From Diatrype stigma (lineage: Eukaryota; Ascomycota; Sordariomycetes; Xylariales; Diatrypaceae): a stretch of 64,000 nt of DNA. The stretch covers positions 124,001 through 188,000 of the forward strand of contig JAKJXP020000064.1 of assembly GCA_022225965.2 (NCBI GenBank). The letters are read 5' to 3'. A program made the translations under genes and the position numbers. Below, one piece after another: positions 46,328 through 58,862 of the stretch; within the stretch, counting starts at the first letter, position 1, and the number at the start of each line of letters is the position of its first letter. Below the pieces are notes generated by a model. That model ran no database searches, had not been told where the DNA came from, and worked only from the letters and a program-made list of their open reading frames with translations.

Positions 46328-49300
46328 GATTGATGTGAGCGGTGGGTAATGTCCTAAGCGATTGTTTTAGTATATTGTTCTTTTCTGAGTTGGAGCTTGA
46401 GCGAGCGAGCAAGCTGTTAGAAAGCCTAGGTAGGTAGTTGATGAATACAAAAATGCTCAACAATGGTGTTGTACTATGGATGAGTGGATGAGGATGGAAA
46501 GACGAGCTATAGGAGCATCGATAATGGCACCCCTCATTTCTGGGGCATGAGACGCTCTAGTAAGAGCAGCAGCAGCAGCAGCTCCTTCTTCCATTGTTAT
46601 CTCTACCCAGGGTGGAGGAAGCTACAACTCAGTATTCGTAGTTCCAGAGAGTCAAAGCTACGTGGGTGGTATAAGGTAGTTTATAGGTGGTATGTAGTAG
46701 GCAGGTGGCACCTGCCTATGACATTATAGGATGTATACTCCCTAGTGCAGTCTCGAGATGGCTTGGCCGTGATAATACCTCTTCTGCCTACTAGGTAGGT
46801 AGGTAGGTAGGAACATGATATTACTCTAACCCGTGAAGGGAGAGTATAGAGTATTATGGTCTAACATGCAAAGGTCATCCATCCCTTAGCTTTGTCATAT
46901 AGTTGCTCCAGATTATCCCCCAATAGCATTAGTGGTAATATCTTCACGCCCTCAACCCCCTTGATGGTAGGCAACAGCAAAGGCTAAATTTGAAGCATCG
47001 TACCCAAATCGTTTGTGTATTCAGTGTACCGCTTGCTATAGTGAATTGGCCCATGGCACGTTGTCATGGGGGATTGGGGGGAGGCCTGCCGTCATTAAGG
47101 AAACGGCATTCTTGTATGAACGGTAAATCCTACGTACGCGTATGCTTTTGATATAACTCAGACTACACCATGTACTAAACGTAATTCTTTGTTAGACAAA
47201 GTGCTGCTAGGTGAGGTGTTGCTTCATTACCCCTGACTCTGTACCTGCTGGCTGCAAAATGGTTATCACGTGCCTAACTAGGTAAAATACTCGAACTGCA
47301 CCTTGCCTACATATGCTCTGTTGATAAAGATCACATCCAGACCAACATGTTCATTGATGCATCGTGTTGGCTATTTATGTTGCCTACCTTTACACTCATA
47401 TGTTCTGGACACACTAGATATGAACACCCCCATCAACTAGCTCTAGGTATATATAGATGCCACAATGTTTTCTCTACAATTACATACATAGCGTTATACG
47501 TGTAGGCGATTTTTGGCCTTGAATAAATATTCGGGGGTGTTTGGACCACCTGCAGTTTTGTACGCTGTGATGTACAGTGCAACTATATACGTGCTATCAA
47601 TAAGCATGGTGAAAGACATGATGTGCTCCTAGCCAAACCCTGGGCCTGCGTTACGTTCCGTCCACTGGCAACAGCAACGCATCCAGACAGGGCTTTTTCT
47701 GCCACTTCTTTAACACTCTTTCCATCAAAGCCGATTTTGCATGACTTTTGCACAGCAGTCTGCTTCATGCTCTATCATTACCATCACCAACAGTCCATAT
47801 TGAAGCTCTATATCAAGTAAGGAGAGAGTGAATCGCAACGCTCTTCTTCAGTAACCCTCTGTTTTTGCCATTGTGCTGCTGTTAATCTGAACACTTCGGG
47901 ATCGAAAGAATACTAACACGTGTTCTAAGAGGATAGTTACTATTCTTCGGAATTAGAAAGCCAAGTAACATCGAGGGACAATGGACATTCCAAGTTCGTT
48001 TGCAAAGTCAACAGTACGCCCTATAATATATCCTGACACGTGGGAGTTGCCACCAACATAGAAACTTTCAGGGTCCTGCATCATGGTCCAACTTGGCAGA
48101 GCCTATTCTGCCCCCTCTGTCAGTAGCCTCCCCTCTATTTTTCTATGTTAATCTTTTACCCAACACAGCTCGTGTTGACAAATAGAGTTACCATCACTAT
48201 AACTGTTTACCCTGCTTACCCCATCAACCAAGCCCTCCGAAACAGCCACAGCTAGATCATTTTCTGGTCAGCCACTTCCCTTCCAGTCATCTCCATATAG
48301 CGCCGGCTCTTCCATGTCCCACATAGTAGGCAACTGTTACGTCTAAATAACTTGGTCTTTTGATGATACTGATACAAATCGCCATAGCCTAGAATCAATA
48401 CACCTCCCTGCCTACCACCCTACCTACTGAGTCGTCGACATCGAAATCGAATAATCCGCCATCCTCGCTGTGTACAAACATTGATCGACGAACCTCAAGA
48501 CATTAGACCTGGGAAGGAGCGTCTCGATATACCATCCGAAATCTACTGAATCGACAGTACCCCTATTCTCGACGAGACACAACACGCTCTAACAAGTTCG
48601 AGACAACGAGATATAATTCCCTATACATCAAGCCCGGCAGCCTCAGTGGATATTATGGAATTACCATTGTATTCCACAGTCTCCTGGGTTGAACCGAGAC
48701 AAAATCAAGCCATGTAAAATTGAAATGAGGGCCACGGTTTCCAAACGCAGTTCTGTGAGATCTTTCCCCCTTTCCCGATCGACAATAAGGGCCAGTACCA
48801 CATTCGCTTCTCCTAATACCGTCCCGGACTTCCGACTCCATTGAACAAAGCCGTACAACTAATTATTCCCATCTTCTTAGTACTATCCATACCCCTATCA
48901 ATGACTGGCCGGGACAGAAGGTATTGTTGCCTTGGGCTGCTAGATAGTCTAGAGTTACAGCGCCGCTGCCATCGATACAATAATAGCATTTCCCCGTATC
49001 ACAGACGGCATACAATATACGAGATAGAGCCTTGCTTCGTAGCTTGTAACGCTCTACAACTTAATCATTTACTAGAACATGCGACCAGAAGATCCATAGG
49101 GGAAGACACTCGCCAACCATCTTGGCATAAGCAGACAAGTCTTCTCGATCCAACTCCTGTTATTTTCTCTGTTGAACCCCGGCCCTCCTGTGCTATCCAA
49201 TTACAACCGACGTCCTACTGATTTGCCCCTTTTGACCATACCTGTATTTGTACAACTGGCTCCTCTTCGAAGCTGCTGGGATGGCCCGTTGTAAAACCTT

Positions 49301-49989
49301 GTTGCTGCAGTTGTGATAGCTATAGCATGGATAGAATGATCAAACTAGTGGACCCCGTTCCCAAGGTGGCAGTGGGTAGGCTGGCAAGACTACTCGCCCT
49401 CCCTTAATGTCACAAGTTCCTCTAGGATCCAGTGAGCTCTGTGCTATCACCTAATTACGGAGGAATCCCTGAAGCTCTTCCAGGCTTCTCCTGTAGAGAC
49501 GACTTCTCTGACTAAAAGAGAATGCCCTCTTTCCCCTGACAACACGGCACGCAAGCCCCTAGAGCTCATGTTCCCAATAATCGAGTATAAGGCTGGTTTT
49601 CCTGCCTGCCCACCGGCTGTTGGCTTGCCTCCCTACCTTTCTAGTCCTTTGCTCGAAAAGTGTCATGGACTGAAGCTTGGCTATAAGCATAATAATGATG
49701 ACTCTTGTAAGGTGCTCTTTCATGTTCCAGACTTGTAAGCTTGACGGTGGTGGTGTATAGACCCCCGATGCACTTACACGGATGCAATAAAAGCAGAATC
49801 AAGGCGATAGGATAGAGGGAAATATTACTTACCGTCCCTACCTACCTGTAGGTAGCCAGATAATCGTCCCCAGAGGGTTTTAGGGGAGTAGCCAATAAGG
49901 AAGCCTGTGGATTAGTATAGGTGCTCCTCCTCCTCCTTATCGGCACTAAGTACCTCCCTCTAGACCACCTGCACTCCCGGAAGGCAGTC
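46328..49989. other. Intergenic, no gene seen
   Basis: About 3.7 kb upstream of the acidic orphan gene. Rich in TACCTA/GTAGGTA motifs (for example 46790-46812). Open frames are short and lack coding character. Confidence 0.5.
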
Positions 49990-51542
49990 GACCCCGTCTA
50001 ATCACTCACCTGCGCCTCGCACTTTCCTGGACCTGCCAGTCCCCCCTCAAGGTACTGCCCCATACAATCTAGCGCTGTGCCCTATTGCCCATAAGGTATC
50101 CCTCCTTTCCCTTCTTCCTTCCCCCATCCCCCAACCCCCACACACCACTGACCAGTTCCCGCAGTGGGTCCATCTCTCTTGCTGTCGCAACCGTCAACCC
50201 GTCAACATCGGAAAAGGAATCAACCTTCTGTAATCCATCAGAGATTCTCCTTCCTTCTTTTCTCTTTTCCATCATCAACACTGCCATCATCGGGTTGCTT
50301 GTTAGCAGTTTCCCTTGTAGGCATCTTCGACCTATTCGCATTTGCCGTTGTCCGTCTTTCCGCAAGTGCCAATAGTTTCCCGTCGCCGGCCCCGTCTCTC
50401 CGCCGTCGTCACTTTCTCAGCTCGGAAAGCCATCACTGCAACCAACAATTCCCTTTTCCATCGTGAGGTAAGTTCTTTCGTATCCTTCCGACCTTTTGTC
50501 TATCTCCTCTCGCCTATCGTGCGTTCTTTTTCTTTCCCGTATCCATCACCTTGACGTCTGGTCCGTGGTCGCGATCGCAGTCGCATCTCAGACAGGCGCA
50601 AACCCATCCAGGTTTTTGCCGTCTTCATACTGCGCCTTCCATCTGCTATCGAGACCATCTTCATCTCTTTTCCCCCTTGCTATCCCCTGTGTCGTTGACA
50701 TCCCTCGAGGTACGTGAAGAATATGATGCGCTTTGCGCGAGAACCATCCTTCGTCGAGCCCTCACCCCCCCCCCCCAGTTCGTTACGCATTCTCTCCCCT
50801 TGGATATCATTGCGCCGACCAGGCATGCCTTGACGCTATACCAGACCACTGGTCTGGGGACTGTGTGACACAGTAACTGGACCGCGTGGCAATTTCGCGA
50901 TAGTTGACCATGACACCCCAAATCGAACCCTTACCCATGATCGGTCTTGATAGGAACTTTCCTATCAGTTGAGGACTTCCCTGTAGAATAGCCCTGGACT
51001 AGCCCAATGACCTCTTGTGGCTTTCATGACCCTGACAGCCTTTCGAATCCCTTGTTTTGTATGGCCCTGCAAGCCGACTTGGTTCGGCCAAGGCTGTCCA
51101 CCTTATTGCCCCAACGCCAGGGTGGGAAAACCCTTCAGCCTGACAGTCTGCGTCAGCAGGCAAGCAAACAACTGCATTCACTGTAGCCATCGTTCGCCCC
51201 TCTTCCCCCCCTCAACTGCCACAATAGACCATCACCATCAAGCAACCATCTCTTCAACCTTCTTCACTCTGCCTCATCCTTTCCCCGCCCATTCCAACTC
51301 CCCCATCTCATCTTCATCCCATCTTCCATTCCGCATCTCCATCAAACCAGCAAGACACCAACGCCATCAAGGAAGACATTGCATCCATTTGTCATCAACC
51401 AGTGACCGCCGGTTGCATTGACTTCTTTTGCCTGTTCCATCAACTTTAACAGTGTTGATTTGACCTCCAGGAAAACTCTTTCTCCTGTATCCCGGTAGCA
51501 GCTTTGCTAACTTCATCCGATTTCAAGGCAGCTGAAACAATC
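49990..51542 (+). promoter_or_regulatory. Pyrimidine-rich leader/promoter of the triple-RRM gene
   Basis: Two long CT-rich stretches (about 50080-50560 and 51190-51400) precede the start codon, as in long fungal 5' leaders. A good splice donor (GAGGTAAGT) at 50466-50474 suggests a 5'-UTR intron. Transcript limits cannot be read from sequence; this is inference. Confidence 0.4.
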
Positions 51543-54146
51543 ATGTCTACTATCGGCGATCAGACCGATAAGCACGCCGCCGGCGTTGCATCACCGGACG
51601 GATCTTCGTCCTCTCAGGAGCAAGGCGGTAAGTCACACCCTCTTTCCTTCTTCTTTTCTTGTCTTGCGGCGTATCATCATGGCCTGGATGCGAGGTTGTA
51701 TATCATCATCGCTTCTGTATCGTCGGCATCCCGATACCATCAGGTTATCATGTTATCATGATATGATCGCATTGTTGAACCTGAAAACCTGTCTTCTGTG
51801 GGAAGTTCAGCAGATAGTTGCTCATGAACTTCGTTTGCTCCCCTCTCAAATTCTGTCGCACAGGAGCCGTGCAGTCTTCTCGATAAGACTAAGACTAATT
51901 GACCATTACAGGTGGAGCACGTCTTGACGCTCGATTCGAGGCCTTGACTATCGAGCCTCTTGAGGAGAAAAAGTAGGTAACATCCCTCGAGAGTGATGTA
52001 TCGTGACTAACGAATCGCTAGTGCCGGCACGGCCGTTCACGATTACGCCCCATCCGGTATGCATCAGGGCTATTCTGGTAGCAACGCCCAGTGAGTAGCA
52101 TCGCAATTGTCGTCTTAGTGAGTTACATACTGACGTATAATGCCATAGAAACCCGGCCCAGTTTCAGGTCGGTAACGTCCCTGGCGATGGTGACGTTTTC
52201 TCGACCGGCGGAGCAACCAATGTCACTCCTGGACTGTACCAGGAAAACTACCCGGTTTACCCTTCCCAGCCAGGTGCTCCTGGTGAATACCCCGTCGGCA
52301 CCCCCGTCGGAACCGGTTCCGGTCGCCGAGACCAAACTGTTGATGCGCAGACATGTTATCCGGCAGACGCTTGCGTCTTTGTTGCCAAGTGAGTCCAGTA
52401 CCCCTCGTTCTAGAAGTTCCCCACTGACTCGTGTGCACTAGCCTCCCCGAGGGTATCAAGGACAACCGTCTCGAGGCAGAAGTGACCCGAGCTTTCAGTG
52501 AGTTCGGCACAGTCTTCGTCAAGATCCGTCGCGATCACAAGAACATGCCGTTCGCTTTCTGTCAATTCACCGTAAGTTGCTATCAGACTGTTCGTTGTAG
52601 ATGGAAATTTGCTCATAGAATATTAGAAAGCCGACGAAGCCCAAACGGCCAAGGCACAGGGCAAGGGTATCATGATCGACGGCCGCCCGTGCCGCACCGA
52701 GATGGTCAAGGCAAACCGTAAGTAACAGACAGCAGCTGCTGATGGTGCTGAAGATCTGACGTGAAAACAGGCTCGTTTGTCATTTACAATGCCCAGGGTT
52801 TTGACATTGGTCTCGAGGAGGCTAGATTCCAACTCAAAAACTTTGGACCGATGACCAAGTGTGAATATCTCCACCCACACATTCTTGAGGCTCTGAAGCT
52901 ATCGAGCGGTATCCTTGTCGAGTTCAACAAGTTCGACCCCAGTCGAGATGTCGTATCCGTGAGTAAAATCTCTCTTGCTTCGGCATGTCTCGTTTATTGC
53001 CATGCTCACATAACCTGTAGTCGTTCCGCAACAACGGCCAATATCGAGTCATGCCCTATGATCTGAAGAAGGCTCTTAAGAGCCAGAAGCCAGATTCCGA
53101 CGAGGAGTGGCTGAAGCGCTACGACGTAGATCGAAGATCGGTCTTCATTGGCAATCTCCCAGCTAACCATGCCAATCTCAGCGATACTGTCCGAGGAATC
53201 ATGGGAGAGTTTGGAGATGTTGAGTCTTGCAATGTTGTCCAGAAGGATTCTCGACCCGGTTTGTGCCAGCCCTTCCATCTATGTTTCGCGTTCCAGGTTA
53301 GTTAGAAGCTGACATATATGGCGTCAAAGGTACCGGAAGAGCCAATATCTTCAGCTTCGTCACGTTCACCCGCCCGGACATGGCGGATTCCGCTGTCGCG
53401 CGTGGTGTAAGTTACAATACACTCCCACTCCGTGGCCATTATCGTATACTGACAAGGAGCCATAGGACGGAGTTCTCCTGGGTGGTTGCCGAATTCGTGT
53501 TGAGCGCAAATCGACCCGTAACGGACCGCAGCCTCGACGAATGCAGTCTCGCGCAGCGCTGTCTGAGAACAGCCCGGTCCCAACTATGGGAGCCCGTGGT
53601 TCTGCGGGTGTCAGACATGATCCGGCGACGCCTCTTCGATCTATTCCCGCCTCCATGACTGCGGCCCCGGCTGCTGAGATGTATGCAGGACATGCTAGCG
53701 TTAGTGGCGACATTCCTGCCAGCTACAGAGGTGGCTATGCGGGCTATGGAGCTTGCGAGACGGTTTATACCGGCAACTTCCCTGCCACCCCCCAGGGAAC
53801 CCCTGGAGTCGCGAGCCCCTACAATGGCACTTATGGCAGCACTTATGGCAGTACTTATGGCAGCGGTGGTAACGCCAACATGGGCAGTCAGCAGTACTAT
53901 TGGGCACCGCCCTATATGCCGGACCAGGCCCCAGCAGCCCTGACGACGAACTACTACCGACCGGACATGGATCAGTCGCCTGTGGCCCCGTCGGCCCAGG
54001 CCCCGACCCAAGCGCCAGCGCCGATCCCATCGTCGATCCAACGAGCCACCGGTCAGGCGGGTACCCCGACTAGATCCGCCAGCCACGCTGACGCTGACCT
54101 TGGCAAGTCTGAGGGCGAGGAGGACGCGGGTGCCAAGAGTGCCTAG
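51543..54146 (+). CDS. Triple-RRM RNA-binding protein
   Basis: Ten exons: 51543-51627, 51912-51972, 52022-52090, 52149-52388, 52442-52571, 52627-52717, 52771-52958, 53021-53258, 53330-53406, 53466-54146; 619 aa, every junction GT-AG and in frame. RRM1 (about 146-222) has RNP2 VFVANL and RNP1 MPFAFCQF. RRM2 (about 226-305) is atypical, with SFVIYN and GILVEFNKF. RRM3 (about 330-415) has VFIGNL and NIFSFVTF. The N-terminus is Ser/Gly-rich and the C-terminal 200 residues are Gly/Ser/Tyr/Pro/Gln-rich with three TYGS repeats, a prion-like composition seen in proteins of RNA granules. It presumably binds mRNA; its targets and whether nuclear or cytoplasmic are not visible. Start chosen because the first exon (MSTIGDQTDKHAAG) follows directly after the long pyrimidine-rich leader and no upstream in-frame coding is apparent. 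Confidence 0.92.
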
Positions 54147-56201
54147 CTCGTCAATTTATGAAATTTGGCGAGAGTGAGCGAATGTATGGAATCGGCAAGG
54201 AACCTCGCCAACTCCATCGAGAAACGCATTAACGCTCGCGCATGATGATTTGACGAAACTTGCAAGATTTGCTTCGAGAGAGACGTATACGGATCATGAA
54301 ACTTTGCAGAGACGAGAAAAAATTGGCGAGATGCAATTCGGCTAAGGAAAAAGTTTGTGCTGAGAATCAGAAAATCTGGCTGGACGATGATCCCAATCTT
54401 TCTTTTGATGAGAGGCCAAACGAATAGGATATGCTAGGTCACTCTAGCACCTGCTTGTTGGCCACACTCCTTTTGTCATTAGATGAAGATAACTTTTAGC
54501 ATCAGCTCTGCTTAGGGAATAGACTGCCATCATCATAGCTGCTTATGTTCTCGTGGGTTTTGTGACAGGTGTCGGTGTACTTGCCGCTTTGTGATAGTGG
54601 TGACCCCGGATTGTTGTGCTTCTGCTAACTCTCCCAACCCAGCCGTTGAGGCGAGGGAATTGATTGACTGTAGAGTTGGAGAGCGAGGTCAATATCGCAG
54701 CATCAGATGACGTCTTCTAGCAGGGTAACTTTGACCTGCCTGATGATGCCGGCCCAGGTGTCGCTGAGGTGGGGTCGATCAACATCGATCATCACAGCAC
54801 TAGGGCTGCCACTCTTAATTAGAAGAAACACAGTTGGCGTTTCTCCCTTCAAACAAGAAGGCGTTGAGGTGAGGCCGTAGCCAGATGCCGCTGCTGCTTG
54901 CTGCTGCCAGACGAATGCGATGAAGAGTAGTGGTATCTTTATAGCACATGAGGACGAGTCATTAAGTGTGCACGACTTCAGGGAGAATGATGACTGCATC
55001 TTTGATGAAGGTGACGATGATAGGTGCTATGGAGGCCATGGCCACTCTAGTGGAGTCGATCAATGACGAATCGATAAGGAAAAGAACTGGTGACAAGAAG
55101 TGATGGGGTTGGCAGCAGCAGCATGGCAATGGTGGAGTCGGCGATGAGGGCTAATAGAGCTGACAATGGGGAGTGGAGAGGTCAACGATTAGAAGTGATC
55201 AAGATGCTGATGGGGAAGAAGTAGACAATGGCAGCGGTGGTGGCCCGTGGGAAACGATGCCAGTCGCCGATGTGATTGTGCAGGTAGGAATGGTCGAGAA
55301 AAGACTCGAGGAAGCGGCGACAATTATGGGGGGAACAGGCAGTCGCCGATGTGAATGTGAAGGTGGGAATTGTCTAGAAGAAAGCCGAAGGAGATGGCGA
55401 CGATGGTGGGAAACGGTGCAGTCGCTGATGTGGAGGTGTAAGTAGGAACGTTTCAGAAAGAAGCCCAGCAAGGGACGGCGACTGGAAGTTGAAGAAGGAA
55501 TCGGCGATTGGAAATTAGGTAGACGCTCAGTTGTTTACAATATCTGTGGGAGGAAACTTCGCCGAGCAAGTTAATTACATACCTAGGTAGGCAAGAACCT
55601 TGAGGGTCAGCTGTCTGTATACGAAGTGAAGTGAATTCACATGCCAGAGCCTCACAGGGAGGCTGAAGGCATTACTAAGAGTTGAAATTAGGCTGGCTTT
55701 GGTTAGTACCTGCGGCATAGGTAACTACATGTGGTTAGAGAGCTAGCGGGAGCGACCTATCAACTTATCGGCACGTGACCAGCTGAACCGCAGAAGACGC
55801 TAGCCCTAATCGAGGTCAGCTACACTCAAGCACTCCAGGAGTCCAGGATCTTGGAGACTTGGGGCCAGCCATGAGCTAAATAAAGTCAACGAGCTCGTCC
55901 AATCAGCATCAAGCGCATCGTTCTACAACATACAAGACGATGGTGGCCTACCTACCATGTTAAGCCTAGAAGAGAGTGTAGGCAAGTTTAGTTCGTCGCG
56001 TGTGAAAGATTTTTGCGCTCCTTCGTCTTCTAGCCGTTCCGTGAGACGCTTCACATTTGGTGATATTTTCTTTGGTCTTCATCATAAGACGTTGTTGCAA
56101 GCATTGTTATCGTGCGCATCTCATTCACTAGATTGCGCTTCGTCCTGGTTGGTTGGCTATCTGTGTCTTTGTCAGCACTGGTAGACAGACTCGCCGTCAC
56201 A
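54147..56201. other. Intergenic with a triplicated ~80-bp unit
   Basis: 2 kb between the RRM and transporter genes. The left part is the likely 3' UTR of the RRM gene. It includes the repeat at 55248-55490. Short open frames on both strands here follow the repeat and lack domains. Confidence 0.55.
55248..55490 (+). repeat. Three imperfect tandem copies of an ~80-bp unit
   Basis: Copies begin near 55248, 55331 and 55408, each with GGGAAxxGx(T)GCAGTCGCxGATGTG, then a GTAGGAA-like and an AGAAAG-like part, and ending GGCGAC. Copies differ at many sites, so the duplication is old. A shorter GGCGATTGG relic follows. Confidence 0.75.
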
Positions 56202-58862
56202 ATGGGGTCTCCGTCTTTTCAGGCTTCGAATGCCATCATATATGTGACCTACGGCGCTTTTCTGTGAGTTATTGTGTTTTGCGAGTTCTGAGGTGGCATT
56301 TCCTCCTTGGTCTTTACAAGAATGCTACAGTCTGCGGATAGTCAACTATGCGGTTGCCATCCATTTTGACTTCAGGGAGCTCTGGGTTCTTGCTAGTTAT
56401 CTCGTCGACTGGGTGGCAGGAGCGAGGCCAGAGCAGGGTTGCTTCTGTCAACGATGCTATACAACTGAAGGAACGAGCGGCTCATCCCCCCAAGCCCACT
56501 TCCCTTCCAAGTGGCTCTAAAGTGGTAGTCGCGGATGGATAATCTGCAGGACTTCTGGTGCTTACTTATGAGGCTGTAGTTCGTCGGATAGGCTGACCAA
56601 TTTTATACAGGTTGCTGGGGACAGGCCTCGCCTGGAAGATGAGGAACCAGTCCAAAGCAAATTTCCTTTCTGGAAATAGAACGCAGTCGGGTTAGAATAC
56701 TACAAGGGAGCTGAGCTTGCTACGCTACTCTTGAAGGATCCCTCTCACAATGCCATAGGCCGGTTTACTAACGGGTGTCTACAGCTATACCGATTGCGCT
56801 CAACTTCATTGCCGCTGGTGAGTAGTAGCAGAGCCGGCCCGAGCGTTCACGCGAACATCCATCTCTTTCAGAGATCAAGAGCGGCAGCATTACTTCGGGG
56901 CATTCGCCATCGACCTATCTATGGCGTATTGTCTTACATATAGGAAGACTCGACCGGCATAGCGAGGGGCCTCCCGCCCAGACGGACAGGATCAGAGTAT
57001 GATTTACGCAAGCTGACTGTAGGTTCACACCCAAGATCAAGAGGTCGATTCTCTCTCGGGCTGGGCTTTGACGACAACCTCAGCCCGAGAGGAAGAGACT
57101 GTGGCTCACTACGGGCGCGGAGTCGAAGCAGTTCCTTGAGTCTGGATCCACCCTCCCAGCCCTGTCCTGTCACGGGGTACGTGGGAGGAGATCCGTCAAG
57201 ACTGCGACGATGAAGCTGAGATTGTACCGTAATTACTCGATCAAGTTAATGCTTGCGTGGGAAATGTGCTGCCGCTCCGATCAAACCACCCCTCCTTCCC
57301 CCCTTTTCGCGTTTTAGGTGTACTAATTGTATCTCTCATAATCCACCAGCTATGGGTTCGGGCATTCTGTTCTCGTATCCTCAGCTGGCTACTCTGGCTG
57401 GTCTTCAGGGCGTCATCGTGTACGCCATATCATCATCGTTTCCCCTGCTCATCTTCGCCGCCCTCGTGCCTATCATCCGCAGAAAGTGTCCCGAGGGCTT
57501 CGTGTTGACCGAGTGGGCGAGGCAGAGGTTCGGCACGGTGACTGCGTTGTATCTAGGTGCTCTCACACTGCTCACCCTGTTCCTGTATATGGTGGCTGAG
57601 CTATCGGCGATCGGCCAGGTAATCAACGCCTTGACCGGGCTGTATGGATTGCCCGTGATCATCGTCGAATGCGTCATCACGACTATCTACACTTGTAAGT
57701 TAACTACTGATTACACCAGAAAGCTGTCCTAGAGATGATCACCTAAGTCAAGGTACCCTTTGCTAAACGTCCGTGTTCAATAGCTCTAGGAGGGTTCACT
57801 ATCTCGTTCCTTACCGATAATGTTCAAGGAGCGATGGTCTGCTGTCTGATTATCATCGCTGCTGTCACCGTCGGTGTCAAGGTGGACATCCAGCCCGACC
57901 TGGTCAGGAACTCCCCTCTGCTTGAGGCGAGCTTGGTCGGTTGGCAGCTCATATACATACTGCCGATCGCCATCTTGACGAACCAGTTCTTCCTCGCCAA
58001 CTTCTGGCTGCGTGCCTTCGCTTCCAAGACGGACAAGGATCTCTGGATCGGCCTCGGGATCGCCTCCTTCGTCATCTTCTGCATCTTGCTACTGGTGGGC
58101 TTCACCGGCCTCGTCGCCGTATGGTCTGGCGCGTTCCCCGGCGACCCTCCGGCCGACGACGGCTCCGTCGCCTTCTTCCTGCTGCTCGAGCAGCTGCCCA
58201 ACTGGGTGGTCGGCATCGTCATCGTCATGGTGGTGGCCCTCAGCACCGCGGCCTTCGACAGCCTGCAGTCGGCCATGGTGTCGTCGGCGTCCAACGACGT
58301 GTTCCGCAACCGCCTCAACATCTGGTGGATCCGCGCCGGCGTCGTGCTGATCATCATCCCCGTCGTCGTCATCGCCATCCAGGCCCCCGGGATCCTGCAG
58401 ATCTACCTCATCTCGGACCTGCTGTCGGCGGCCGTGATCCCCGTCCTGGTCCTCGGCCTGTCGGACCGCCTCTACTTCTGGCGCGGCTTCGAGGTCGTCG
58501 TCGGCGGCCTCGGCGGCATCCTGACCGTCTTCATCTTCGGCACCGTCTACTACGACAGCGCCCAGCAGGGCGGCGAGCTCATCCTGCTCCAGCAGGGCCT
58601 CTACACCGGCGACTGGGGCGCGTTCGGCGCCTTCGTCGCCGCCCCCGTCGGCGGCGTCGTCTGGGGCTGCATCGCCCTCGCTTTCCGGCTGGCGGTCCAG
58701 TTCGTGCAGGCTAAGGTGGGTGGGCGGCGCTTCGACGCGTTCGATCGTCCCATCGAGACGCTGCAGCAGCGCGAGTACGACAGCCTCCCCGAGGATGCCG
58801 CCGCCGCAACGACGAATCGAGACGATGTGGCCATGCCTAAGGTGATCGGGAAGTTCTTCTAA
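56202..58862 (+). CDS. Sodium:solute symporter family transporter (DUR3-like, urea/polyamine type)
   Basis: Plasma-membrane secondary transporter. Five exons: 56202-56263 (MGSPSFQASNAIIYVTYGAF), 56611-56690 (LLGTGLAWKMRNQSKANFLS), 56785-56817 (AIPIALNFIAA), 57350-57694 and 57784-58862; 532 aa, phases all consistent. The first three small exons supply the N-terminal helix and the conserved SGNRTQ / ALNFIA segment that the large exons lack. Exon 4 carries GSGILFSYPQLATLAGLQG. Exon 5 carries the family signature region ALSTAAFDSLQSAMVSSASND (about 325-345), which includes the sodium/proton-binding neighbourhood. About 13 hydrophobic helices are visible; the C-terminus is short and cytosolic. Introns are 347, 94, 532 and 89 bp; the first and third are unusually long. 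Substrate is inferred from resemblance to fungal urea-transporter-like SSS proteins and is not certain. Confidence 0.9.
57053..57091 (+). repeat. Inverted repeat (hairpin) in transporter intron 3
   Basis: CTCTCGGGCTG (57053-57063) and CAGCCCGAGAG (57081-57091) are exact reverse complements with a 17-nt loop, inside the 532-bp intron. It would fold as a stable stem in the pre-mRNA. Confidence 0.8.
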
